NCBI GenBank assembly: GCA_902729315.2
Contig: LR746269.1
Location: 6,658,231-6,722,230, forward strand
From: Spirodela intermedia
Lineage: Eukaryota; Streptophyta; Magnoliopsida; Alismatales; Araceae
Reading direction: 5' to 3'
Length of the DNA stretch: 64,000 nt
Positions 10,987 through 20,871 of this stretch are shown here, in pieces. The notes beneath the pieces are model-generated. The model was not told where the DNA came from, made no database searches, and saw only the letters and a list, made by a program, of their open reading frames with translations. Numbering within the stretch: position 1 is the first letter of the stretch; the number at the start of each line of letters is the position of its first letter. The translations under genes and the position numbers were made by a program.

Positions 10987-12323
10987 ATCATCTCTCTCTC
11001 TCTCTCTCGCTGTGTATCCACGCCAGTAAATCTCACAATTGATTTGCAGTCGTACAGCGAAGAAAATAAAAAAAATGAGAGAATCCGCACTTACATTTTT
11101 ACAATGTTCAGTTTGACTTGGACGGTTTGGCAGGTCTCCCCGGCCCGACGTGGCCATTTCCTATTCCCACGTTCTCCCCCGTGGAACGTTGACCAGACTC
11201 TCTTGTCGGCAGTCACTCGTTTCCGTCGGAATATGTTGACCAAAACCACGACCTCCACCGACCATTCCCTTTTTACCTTAGCTCCTCCACAACTAATTAT
11301 TATGACTAAATAACCCGTTCTCAGCACTGAATTATTAATATGTACACATGAAAGTGTCAGATCAAACTCCTAAATATAGGGACTAAAAAGTAAAAATAAG
11401 ATGATTGGGGCTAAGAGAAAATATTACTGCACGTACTTATTATCTGCATTATTTTATTTATTAGCCGAGACGTGTGCCCACGATGAAATCCTCAAGATCC
11501 TCACCTTCGATCACGTTTTGAACGATTTATGTGCCCCGAGATGAGATCTCAGCCGTTGAGAGAAAACGATTCCACGTTTTACACTCTTTATTCCTCTTGA
11601 GACGGCGGGTTCTTCTCCTCTCGCGCCGCAGGTCGTTGGGTCTCTCTGTTGTCTGTCTGTCTCTTGCTTGCTCGCTCTCTACTCAGTGGATCTCGCTTTG
11701 GCCGGCGGCCGCTTCGGAGTTTCGCAGCTGTGGGGATTGTCCTAGGAGGTATGCTGGGAAGGAATTCTCGTAGTGCCGCTGGGTTTTTGCTCATCCTCGC
11801 AGCTTCTTTCGGGATCCTCCGTGTCGGGATTCCCTTGGGTTACGGTTATAAATGGATTCGCGTTAGGGTTTTGCTCGCTTCTGTTCTCGGAGTCGCATTG
11901 CTGTTGAGGTTTGTCTTCTCCATTTTTTCATTCTTCTGGAGTTGAAGCATCGTCGGGATTTCATACCTATGGTGATCGTATCCTTTGCTGATCGTTGTAA
12001 TGTGTGCTGTGGGGGGCTATTGGGCGCGGGGCATTCGTTTGTTTGATCTGTTCTGATAATATCTGGTCTCATTCGAGAAACTGATTAGTTTTTCTGTTGC
12101 GCTTTAGGTTGCGTTTTGAAGACGGATCCTTGGGTCGCCGCCTCTTCTTTCTGAGACGACGTCTTCCGTGATAATGCGGCTAGTTTAGCAGTCGTTGCTT
12201 CAATTTGGAGAAGGCGGATCAGTTTCCGAGGTTAGGGTTTGATGGCTCAGCCTGCAACTCGGGCTCTCTCGATGGGACTCAATTTATGAAGCTGTTCTGG
12301 GCAGAAGTCCGGAAGCCATCGTC
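10987..12323. other. CML downstream region and leader of the next gene
   Basis: A (CT)n tract follows the CML stop at 10991-11009. Two further W-box TTGACC words lie at about 11190 and 11235. From about 11560 the sequence becomes GC-rich and is probably the 5' UTR of the gene starting at 12324. An intron in that leader is possible: donor near 11908 (TTGAG|GTTTG), acceptor near 12107 (CTTTAG|GTTG). Upstream ATGs there open only short unrelated frames. Confidence 0.4.
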
Positions 12324-13418
12324 ATGGAGGAAGCTAAGGACCGATCGGGTTTCGAGCTTTGCAAGGACTACACCGCGAACTTGGGAACTTCAGGTGTTTA
12401 TCACGTCTGTCCGTCAGATTTAGCTCATGAGATGATTATGAGGCCTGTTACCCCTTTTCTAGATAGGGAAAACCATGCAGTTCTTTCGTCTTCATGTGGA
12501 TGCGACGAAGCAGATGCGGGGTTTAACTCTCAAACGCCAACAAGGAGCATGTTTGATCCGTTTGCCCCTGGGCGAGAAGGTCTGATGTTCGCCCCCAAGA
12601 AGAAGGCGTTAAAGAAAACTGGCGATCCTATTCAACGGAAACTAGATTTTGATTCTTGCTGCGATTCAAAGCAACGGTTGGTAAGCATTGTTTCTGAAGA
12701 AGCTTCGGAGGAAGAGGAGCCGCTGGGAAGTGTTTGCAGGGCCCTCTTTGATGTAATCACTTCACCCCCCATATCCGTTTTCGACGAAATTAGGGTTTCC
12801 AACGACAGTGGCGGCGGCACATCTAGCACCGAAGCTGGGGAAGATATGGATCTTTCGAAGATGTCAAAATCCAGGACATCAAGTATTGATATCAACTTTC
12901 CTCTTAAGGGTCCTCCCACACCCTTGCCAGAGAGAGAAAGTCTGCAAGTTTCTTTACCTTTAGATGTTACAGATGGAGCAGACCTTGCGCCCAACTGCCA
13001 GACACCGAGGGAGAGCACCCTCGATACTTTTGCCCCTGGACCGGAAGAACTGATGTTTGCCCCCAAGAAGAAGGTGACCAAAGAAGCTCACCTTCCTGTC
13101 CAGCGGAAGCTGGACTTCGATTCTTGCTGTGTTCCGAAGCATCAACCATGGGACACTCACTTGGAAGGAAGACCAGAAGAAGTGGCGTTCTTGGAGACGG
13201 TCTACCGGTCTATAATCGAAGCTATCATTTCATGTCAATCGGGGGGATCAGTCAATGTAGGGTCCTCAACGGATGCAATTCTCTTTGATGGATCGAGGAC
13301 ACCCACAGTGGCACCATTGCTGAATGGTGTTGCAGAGGCATGCCCTGGTGCGCCCATCAGGCGGGTTCCTCAGTCAAGGAAGCTCGGTGCTAAGATCTGC
13401 CGGAAACTTGCGTTTTGA
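12324..13418 (+). CDS. Unnamed plant protein with duplicated FDPFAPG / RxLxF module
   Basis: An uninterrupted 364-residue frame. An in-frame TGA stop lies shortly upstream of the ATG, so this start is supported. The protein consists largely of two copies of one module, residues 71-147 and 227-303. Each copy has a TP dipeptide, an (F/D)xFAPG stretch, LMFAPKKK, Q-RKLDF-DSCC, then an acidic run and a predicted helix (LGSVCRALFDVI in copy 1, LETVYRSIIEAI in copy 2). The C-terminus ends RKLAF. RKLDF and RKLAF fit the RxLxF cyclin-docking consensus, and several TP or SP dipeptides could be proline-directed phosphorylation sites, so a link to cyclin-CDK is conceivable. That is inference only. I have a vague memory of similar FDPFAPGP motifs in uncharacterised plant proteins but cannot name the family. 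It has no signal peptide or membrane helix and is likely soluble. Confidence 0.8.
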   Translation: MEEAKDRSGFELCKDYTANLGTSGVYHVCPSDLAHEMIMRPVTPFLDRENHAVLSSSCGCDEADAGFNSQTPTRSMFDPFAPGREGLMFAPKKKALKKTGDPIQRKLDFDSCCDSKQRLVSIVSEEASEEEEPLGSVCRALFDVITSPPISVFDEIRVSNDSGGGTSSTEAGEDMDLSKMSKSRTSSIDINFPLKGPPTPLPERESLQVSLPLDVTDGADLAPNCQTPRESTLDTFAPGPEELMFAPKKKVTKEAHLPVQRKLDFDSCCVPKHQPWDTHLEGRPEEVAFLETVYRSIIEAIISCQSGGSVNVGSSTDAILFDGSRTPTVAPLLNGVAEACPGAPIRRVPQSRKLGAKICRKLAF

Positions 13419-14596
13419 AGCTTACTGAGGCCTTCTCTTTTCCAGACCGGAGGGAAATCATGTGCAGCCTTAGTCTACAGTTAGATTGGTATATAGTATT
13501 TCCTTTTTGCCATTTACATCGTAGGTAGACTGACTGCTTGGATTTGGTTGGTGAAGAGCAGTGCGGTTGTGAGGCGACCTTTCGCCATCCAGGGATGAAG
13601 ATCCATCGAGGTTCTCATTATTTATAGTAAGCTTTAGTGCTGTTTGCTATACTAAATGTAGATGGTGATATCCTCCGCTGTGTATCCAAGCTGTGCTGCT
13701 ATAAATGTAATCCATTTTTGTGGAAATTATAACTTCGATTCGGCGTATGAAGGTCATGCCCAGCCTGCTTCTAGCCTTCATTTATGAGAAATATCTGGAG
13801 TTATCTGACTGTGGTTTATCTACTAACTAGCAAGGCCATTTATGGCCGCCAATCATGTTTTTAAGGGATGGAGGAGACCATTGATGGACTCTTTCCTCTT
13901 GTCTTCATTAACTGCACATCATCGGAGTTATCTGATTATGGTTTGTCTACTGACCAACGAGATCATTTATAATTTCCAGGCATTTACTTTGCAAACCAAC
14001 AAAAGTAACTCATCTTTTCAGGGAATTTAAATCCGAACTGAGGTATGAAGGTAATGCACGACCTGTTTTTTCGTGTCTTCATTCATGAGAAATATCTGGA
14101 GTTAGCATTTAATGATTTTTAATCCTGCTCTTTATCCTATTGGGGTTTTTTCTTGCTGCCTGGTGATATGAAAATAAATTCGGGTACCATTGTTGAATTA
14201 ATTGCATTAATTACTCCGTAGCTATTGGTTAAAATAAAAATACATTCTCAGCACATTTCGGTCTGCCCCCCCTAAGTTCACTAGTACATTATGCATTAAA
14301 GGGTAGTTGGATTACATTTCACTGATACATTAAAGGCCAATATTAAACCTTGATGTATGGATTACCCGCATACATATGATGAAAACCGACCCAGTTCATC
14401 ACAATCTGAGGTGATCACATGGTTCTTTGAAAAATTATGGTGTAACCAGGGAAGTACAGGGCATCATGGTTCAGCTTCTTCATAGCTGGGCGGCTTCTGG
14501 CTGAGCATGCAGTTCCTCAAGCTCCAAGCTGTCACAAGACACCCCCGCCTTCTCCTGGATTCTACAGGAATCTGACAGCAGAGTAACCAAGCAAGT
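13419..14596. other. Convergent intergenic region with imperfect repeats
   Basis: This holds the 3' UTR of the 12.3-kb gene and the 3' flank of the YCF54 gene. It contains a set of imperfect direct repeats at 13739-14105 (separate entry). No coding signal is seen. Confidence 0.5.
13739..14105. repeat. Nested imperfect direct repeats
   Basis: A segment with GTATGAAGGT and TTCATTxATGAGAAATATCTGG occurs at 13745-13803 and again at 14041-14104. A second, shorter unit (GGAGTTATCTGA-TATGGTTT-TCTACT) occurs at about 13797 and about 13924. Together these suggest successive local duplications. Confidence 0.7.
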
Positions 14597-15718
14597 TCAC
14601 TGCGACAGAGACAGATCTGCTCCACCGGAGGCTGGTGGCAGAAATGGTTCCCACCAACCATACTCATACTTTGGATATGGGGCCGTCCAATTCTTGGGCT
14701 TCTCAAACTGCAGATCGACTGGGTTGGAGGCCAGCGCTTCTTCCAGAGTTTTGGCTTCGAAGCTTTCTGTCAGGACTCTGTCCAGCCTCAGCTTCATGAA
14801 CCTGAGAATTGAAGAACAAGGAGGCTATTTATGTTGAGGGTGATGCCTGGCTGTTCTTCCTCGACACAGAGATGAGATTCCTGGGTCGGTTGACTTCATC
14901 TTCTCGCTAGGGTTTGAGAGTGTTATCCATTTTGGATTCTGGGTTAGGGCAGGACCTGCTGATGATGGTTAAAGGAGGCGGATCGAGTTTTTCTCTTCTT
15001 GTTAGGGTTTCGGAGTCCCTGATTCGCACCGTGGGGAAGATGCAGAAAGAAGAGCTTACGTGATCCAGGCGGCGTCGGTGGACACGAGAGCGACGGCGGG
15101 CCTCTTCAGCCTACTCGTGATGTTGGGGAACCGGTTGAGGAACTTGGGCTCGATCACCAGCCAGAAGTCCTGCTCGCGATTCTTCTCCCCGAAGTAGCGG
15201 AGCCTCTCCGACAGCTGCTCCTGAAAGTGCTCCTCCTCGTCCAGCATGAACTTGGCGTTCGCCACCACGAAGTGGTAGCTCCTCGTCTTCTCCCCAGAAG
15301 AACAGCAGATCAGAACCCTAGAACACTAGAAACCCTAGAAACCCGAGAATCACGAGATGGTTGGATCGTGCGGGAAAAGGATGGGAGTTCGTACCTCATC
15401 GGCCGGAGGGGAAGACGCCTGTTGCTCGGAGTCTGCGGCGATGGCCCTGGCGGCGGAGGAGGAGGAGGAACTCGTCGGCCGCCTGTCGCCGGCGGCGAGG
15501 CGGAGGCCGCCGGCGATTCTGCTGGAGTAGCTCGATGGGAGGCTGAGAGAGGGGAGCTTGGGTAAGAAGCAGCTGCTGTCGCCATGAGTTAGCGCTGGCG
15601 CGAAGGGTGAAGATAGCCGCAGAGCCAGCGCCGCCGCCGCCGGAGCCACCATCGCCGGAGTGTGGGCGCCGCCGCAGAAGCTCCGGCAGGTGCAGCAGAG
15701 AAGCGACCCCTTATCCAT
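14597..15718 (-). CDS. YCF54: Ycf54-like chloroplast protein (LCAA), cyclase subunit
   Basis: Three exons, 15395..15718, 15060..15289 and 14597..14801, give 252 residues. The first exon encodes a Ser/Ala-rich leader typical of a chloroplast transit peptide. The mature part begins at YHFVVANAKFMLDEEEHFQE and continues with ERLRYFGEK, DFWLVIEPKFL and RPAVALVST in exon 2. Exon 3 holds FMKLRLDRVL, EALASNP and the end motif NWTAPYPKYEYGWW. All are hallmarks of plant Ycf54 (Arabidopsis At5g58250). Ycf54/LCAA works with the di-iron CHL27/AcsF protein in Mg-protoporphyrin monomethyl ester cyclase, making protochlorophyllide in chlorophyll synthesis (family knowledge). The acceptor of exon 2 is a less usual GGGGAG|AAG. 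ATG 15718 is the upstream choice; ATG 15652 (MVAPA) is also possible and resembles the start of other homologues. Confidence 0.93.
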
Positions 15719-16496
15719 AGCCGCCCCCTTTGTCTGATTAATTAAGAGTTGTTTCACATGTTCTCTCGGAATCGTTTACGGTAAGCTGTTTCTCTGAAAA
15801 TTCAGTGGCAACGCGGGGTCGGGGTAAGGGGGGGGGGGCTCAACGGACCGGAATGGACCGGGGCTTGAGCCGTGAGAGAACGAATGGACTGGACTACCAT
15901 CGCAGTGAGAGAAAGGGTTAGCGAGAGAGAGAGATAGAGGAAGGTAGTGAGAGAACGAATGGGCTTCTCTGATTACATCTAATTTTCCTTACTGCTCACT
16001 AGGGGCGATGAACAACTGCAAGTGCTAAACCATGGACAGACAGAGAGAGAGAGAGAGATTCTTCTGATATCATCCAATTTTCATTACTGAATACTAGGTG
16101 ATGAACAATCACTTTTCCATGACTTCCTCTGAACCCCTCAACTGCAAGTGCTAAAACATAGACACCTAGAGAGAGAGAGAGAGGTAGATTCTTCTGATTA
16201 CATACAATTTTGTTTACTGTTCACTAGGTGATGAACAAGCCCCTTTGTGCGACTACCTCTGAATCCATCTGTTGTAGATGGTGGAGGGGAGAGAGAGAGA
16301 GAGAGAGAACAAAGCTGTAGGGACTTCTCTCTCTTGCCCTGTTCAGCAGAGGAAGCAGTAACAGACGTAGGAAGAAAACGGCAAATCAGCGGGTTCTCCT
16401 CATCAAAACCCGGGTCCCGCCCCTTCATAAGGAACGCGAGGCCACCGCTCACCCATCTACAACAGTAAAGACGAACATCTGTAGAGACGGTCGATC

Positions 16497-16532
<36 letters not shown>

Positions 16533-17042
16533 AAAAAATCTGCCCCAAAAAAATTCCAACATCATGTTCATCATTCGTCACCATCAACATAGCTTGCTAT
16601 TCCAATTGCACAAACAAGAAAAACCAAGTCAGAGAAAAAAGGGCAGAAGAGAGAAAATCTGCAGATAACATGGTCTCCACGGACCCACTGGCAGGTGCAC
16701 GCGGATGGTCACAGACCTAGTCAACGAATGAAAAAAGAGTCAACGCATATACTCTCGGCCTCTGGAAACCAGACAGAGTAAAGAGACAGCACATTAGGGA
16801 GGAGGGATTCGGAAAGAAGGCAGCTTTGATGAAACCGGGCACAAAGAGTGCGGATTATATGGTCAATACAAGAGGCTGTAAGCAATGGAAGAAGAAAAGA
16901 TGATACGAAATGATCGGGGGAATGAGACTTCTTCTTGGATGATGATTCCCATGGTCTACACTTTTATTTCAGGAAGTTTAGTGGGGTTCTTCACACAGGT
17001 TATCTGCAGCAAGGTTTTTTGCCTGTGTCCACTGGGACTTCT
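15719..17042. other. Intergenic region with GA-linked tandem repeats
   Basis: This holds the upstream region of the YCF54 gene and the 3' flank of the NFD6-like gene. It has an imperfect tandem repeat at 15961-16245, GA tracts at about 16034-16047, 16169-16182, 16290-16308 and 16498-16528, and a G10 run near 15829-15838. No gene is supported. Confidence 0.5.
15961..16245. repeat. Three-copy imperfect tandem repeat, each followed by a GA tract
   Basis: Copies start near 15964, 16060 and 16190. Shared landmarks are TTCTxTGATxxCATCxAATTTT, then TACTGxxxACTAGG, then GATGAACAA, then (in the first two copies) AACTGCAAGTGCTAAA-CAT. The first two copies end in a (GA)n run. The first lacks about 30 bp that the other two have. 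Confidence 0.75.
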
Positions 17043-17520
17043 TCATACGTCATCATTGCAAGCTGTTTGAATACAGAAGATGAATGACTCATCAGCAGGA
17101 AGTTCTTATTCTAGAAATCAAGGCAAAAAAGCTTGGCTATGTATTGGTCAACGGTGTCGATCAGAAGCTAGAATTAAGCTGGCATCAGAAAAAAAAAATA
17201 GAAAGTTTTGAGAGCATATAGGCGGCCAAATCTGTTTGGTAGAAAAACCAAGAAACAGATGCTATGGTTTTCTGAGCACGAGCGAGGTCAAGGAGATGAT
17301 GTTGATACAATGGGAAGGAGGGGGGGATCGACGTCGATTGACGGTTTTTAATCGTAAAAAACCATCCATTCTAGACCTTACCCAGAAAAAACCCATCAAA
17401 TGCATCCACACTGTTAGCAGAAATAATAACCAGGGGGGATGAGCAAGGAGACAACCGAAGAGAATCTGAATTGTCCCCAGAAGAAATGATTGTGTGTATG
17501 CATGTGAGTGTGTTAGAGCA

Positions 17521-17579
<59 letters not shown>

Positions 17580-19117
17580 CCAATTTCTATGCTGCCCAGA
17601 CCTCTGAAATGCATTGGGTTTTGCAAACATGGACATCCCAGAGAACTGAGATGCATCAACCTCAAAAAATATTCACAAGGACTAGATCACACGGTAGGAT
17701 TCAACGCAGAGAAAGATATTCGGGGTGTGATGAAGGAACAGAAGGCCATTAGCATGTCAGGGGTAAGCTATTGATAACTTCCTAGTTTCACCTCAACACT
17801 CAAAGGCCGACAGCACGAGAATCAGTTAAAAAATTCGGAAAGTAATTCGAAGAGCAGGTTCATTGCAAATGCCAGGCGGAATTTTTCTGTAGATACTCAC
17901 AATTATACTGCTGGACACAGATAATTTTGCTAGTTTCCTCCTACAGTTTGTCACACGTCATCATTGCCAACTGATCGAATGAAAAATAATTAGTATTCTT
18001 CTCCGTGATCAAAAGTTTTAAAAGAAGAAACTTAAGTCCAGTAAATGCAACATATTTTTTACTTAAAAATGCAACCGACTAACATGAAGGGGTTTCAAGA
18101 TATCTGCTACACAGCCGAAGCCAGAAGACAAAGGATGCGCGTAATGAGACTAGTTTTCTGCGTCTACACGAGCTCAAACCATAGAGCAGATGAAATAATA
18201 TTCCGTAATGTACACTGGATTGAGTTCTTTCTCCTTTCTTTCTGTGGGAAATCATTTATCTTGCACAGATGAAGAATTTTTATGATAATTTCAGCATTCG
18301 GATGGATCAGTGAAATGAATACGAAGGTATGTGGGGGAAAACCTGAATCAAGTGTTATGCTTAGCTTCGGAAGTTAATACGAAAAAAAAGGATAATACTA
18401 TAAAAAAAATCAATAGAGAACTGATTATTTGTTCCTAAACATAATCCATCTTCCGGAGAACAGTCCCAAATGATCAGAGATCCAGAAGCACTCGCCAAAT
18501 GACTCGATAAACTAATCAGACCGAAAGCATCTTATTGCACTGAGGATCTACGATCTGTTCCCGTCCTAATGATTTATCAAAATAACAGATGACAGCAGTG
18601 CAATCGATTTGAGATGAAATTTGCAGCGCCAGTCTCAAAAATGAAATCAGGTGCACTCGTGCTTCCAGAGGAAACCAATGACGATATATTTCTAGGCTAG
18701 ACAGAAAACAACGACCACCGGATGAGCTAAAATCCGCGCATTCGGTACCTTCCAAAAGCCAGCCGTAACGACGTCTCGAAACGGACAGCATCGAAGTCAA
18801 CAGAGCCGACGCCGTGGCGCTGTGCATAGGGAGAAGCGATTCCAAGCAGAAGCTGCTCATCTCGATCGGCGACCTTCAAAAACCACAACAGGCGAATGAA
18901 AACGACAGTCTTCATCCCCACGGGAACGATCTAAAGCTTGTCGGAAGCAGCGATGGATGGAAGCAACCTACCTGACAGCGACACGAGAGACGCCCGACGG
19001 CCGGAGGAAGGCAGAGGCGCCGGCGGATGGTTTCCTACCACCGGAGGCAACTTTCGCCGCCGCATTCCTCAGAGAAGCCGATCGAAAGACGGATCTGGCA
19101 CCAGCTACTGCCGCCAT
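17043..19117 (-). CDS. NFD6-like organellar small protein (NUCLEAR FUSION DEFECTIVE 6)
   Basis: Exons 18972..19117, 18749..18873 and 17043..17062 join in frame to 96 residues. Exon 1 encodes [20 protein letters not shown], an Arg/Ala/Ser-rich targeting peptide. Exon 2 encodes [16 protein letters not shown], then [20 protein letters not shown] and GW, the diagnostic NFD6 core. Donor GAAG|GTACCG at 18748 leads to a seven-residue terminal exon coding ACNDDV and stop, a tail I recall for NFD6-family proteins. A second, almost equivalent terminal exon lies at 17951-17970 (separate entry). NFD6 is needed for karyogamy in the Arabidopsis female gametophyte and is targeted to plastids or mitochondria; its molecular activity is unknown. 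An upstream in-frame ATG at 19228 exists, but MAAVAG is the family start. A telo-box-like AAACCCTAA word lies at about 19207-19220. Confidence 0.85.
17519..17577. repeat. Compound (TA)n(GA)n microsatellite
   Basis: About 14 TA units are followed directly by about 15 GA units. It lies in the region between the two alternative terminal exons of the NFD6-like gene. Confidence 0.95.
17951..17970 (-). CDS. Alternative terminal mini-exon of the NFD6-like gene
   Basis: The minus strand reads acceptor GATCAG|, then TT GGC AAT GAT GAC GTG TGA. Joined to the same exon-2 donor (one leftover G) it would end the protein VGNDDV instead of ACNDDV. It lies about 0.9 kb nearer exon 2 than the exon at 17043-17062. 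The two sites share the core CAATGATGACGT, and similar sequence continues downstream (ACACAG, GATAA, GC), so one looks like a duplicate of the other. Confidence 0.6.
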
Positions 19118-19654
19118 CACTACTGGCTGAGCTACCGGCGGCGACGCTGCTTCTCGGAGCTCAGTAGACGAGAGAGAGAGAGAGAGAGATAGAGGGTTTT
19201 CAGCGGTGAAAAACCCTAACGTTTCCATTCCAAAACGGGATATGATTTTTTTTAAAAAAACTAATTTTACTATATATTTATGCTCAAAATAACGTTAACC
19301 GTAAATCTGGCCGTTTCAAAATATAAATATTTGATCAGGTTTCAGAGTCCCGGCCCGAAGCCCGAAATTCCATTTCCCTCTCACATGGTTCTCATCGTCC
19401 CCTCTCTCTCTCTCATCAGATTTGGGCCCGCCTTGGCAAAGCCAGGGCCCATTCTCCCCACGTTGACTCTGTCAATCAATCTCTACTGTATGGGTCCTAT
19501 CGGTCCCATCATCTAACAATCTGTGTAGCTATTCGATACTGAATACATTGGAAATACACATAAGATTACAGGATTTTTATTACAATTTCCTTGTTGGGCT
19601 GGGCCCAAACTGGGCAACTAGTCGAAAACTGGCCCAAATAAATGAAGAGCATAG

Positions 19655-20480
19655 AGTAGTGAAACGGGATATTTTACTAAATTACCGTCTTTGGGTTTTT
19701 TCAGGAAATATATTAAATAACGGTTTTCTTCTGATTTACTCCGATACTTTTATCGTATTTACATAAGAAATAATCTCAAAATTCTTTATACGACAAGGAT
19801 ATGGCAGGGCGTGTTATTTTATCGATGGTTTTTTCACCAGATAAATAGGTTTATTAAATATCATAAATAAATAACGGATAAAACAGATATTTTACCAAAT
19901 TACCATGTTTAAGTTTTCTTGGTAAAAATAGTCCATTTTTTTTGCTTCTAATTCACACTGGACTTGTATTGCATTTATTTAACAATTACCTCAGATTATT
20001 TTATAATATGAGGAATATGGGGGGGCATATGATTCTCTTGAGGGTTTTTTCAGCATGTAATATGGGTTTTCTAATATTTTAAATAATAAAAAATTGGAGG
20101 AAAAAAAGCATTCCATAAAATTACCACATTTGTTTTTTTTTAAATGGTCCAAAATTGATTTCTTCTAAATTACACCTTTATTGGATTGTATTTATTTTAA
20201 AATAACTTAAAATTAGTTTACAAGATGAGGAATATGAGTGGGGGGGGGGGGTGGGTATGATTTTGATGCAGAATAATCAGAAATACGAGTAGAAAAAACC
20301 TTATTTAAAATTCGATTTAAATGGTTATACTTTTATAATCTGCAGTTATTTTTTTCAATCTCTGTGTTCTATGTCGAGTCCGATTTTCTCCAGGGTTTTT
20401 TTAGCGGATAAAATAGGTTTTAAAAATTATAAATAATCCAAAATCGGAGAAAAATAGCGTAATCCTTTTTTAAAAAAATG
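19655..20480. repeat. Diverged ~220-bp tandem repeat
   Basis: At least three copies share ordered landmarks: TTTTACxAAATTACC (about 19671, 19891 and, altered, 20115), GGATATGG or GGAATATGxG (about 19796, 20010, 20227) and GGGTTTTTTxAGC (about 20042, 20392). Spacing is about 213-224 bp. It is strongly AT-rich with a G11 run at about 20240. Confidence 0.65.
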
Positions 20481-20700
20481 ATTGAAGATAAAGGGGCAAT
20501 AGCACGATCAGGCCCATTAAAAGCCCACGACCCCCGCAATATCTTAATGGGCCACATGTAATTGGGCTGGGCTAACGGAGTTTCAGGAGGGGGGGACGTG
20601 AAGCAAGCAGATTGAAGGAAGATCCGGAACGACGGAGGCGTTTCAGTTCCCTCGATCTCTCTCTGTGCTCGTCGCTCCGGCCACCGTCCCTTCCCCGCCG

Positions 20701-20772
20701 GCGGCTCCTCGCCGGTCACCAGCGGCTCCCCGCCGGCCACCAGCGGTTCCCCACCGGCCACCAGCGGCTCGC
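20701..20772 (+). repeat. Short GC-rich 21-bp tandem repeat in the MIP3 leader
   Basis: About three copies of a 21-bp unit (CCGGCCACCAGCGGTTCCCCA type) occur in tandem. They lie about 100-170 bp upstream of the MIP3 start codon. Frames through it are proline-rich but not joined to the coding sequence. Confidence 0.75.
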
Positions 20773-20871
20773 GTGTGGGGAGGTATCAGGCCAAAGAGGG
20801 AGATCCGCTGTAGCCCGGAGGTTTATGTTTCCTCCGGTGAATTTGTAGAACGGTTGGGGGCGAGGAGGAGC

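Larger units (their letters stand above)
19118..20871. other. Divergent region between the NFD6-like gene and MIP3
   Basis: This holds the promoter of the NFD6-like gene (minus) and the promoter and leader of MIP3 (plus). A GA tract lies at 19171-19190. A diverged ~220-bp tandem repeat occupies 19655-20480. The 20640-20790 segment is GC-rich and contains three near-identical 21-bp steps (GCTCC-CGCCGGxCACCAGCG type) that probably belong to the MIP3 5' UTR. Confidence 0.5.

Noticed and set aside
16885-17070. Plus-strand frame MEEEKMIRNDRG
   Set aside because: It overlaps the antisense terminal exon of the NFD6-like gene and has no family resemblance.
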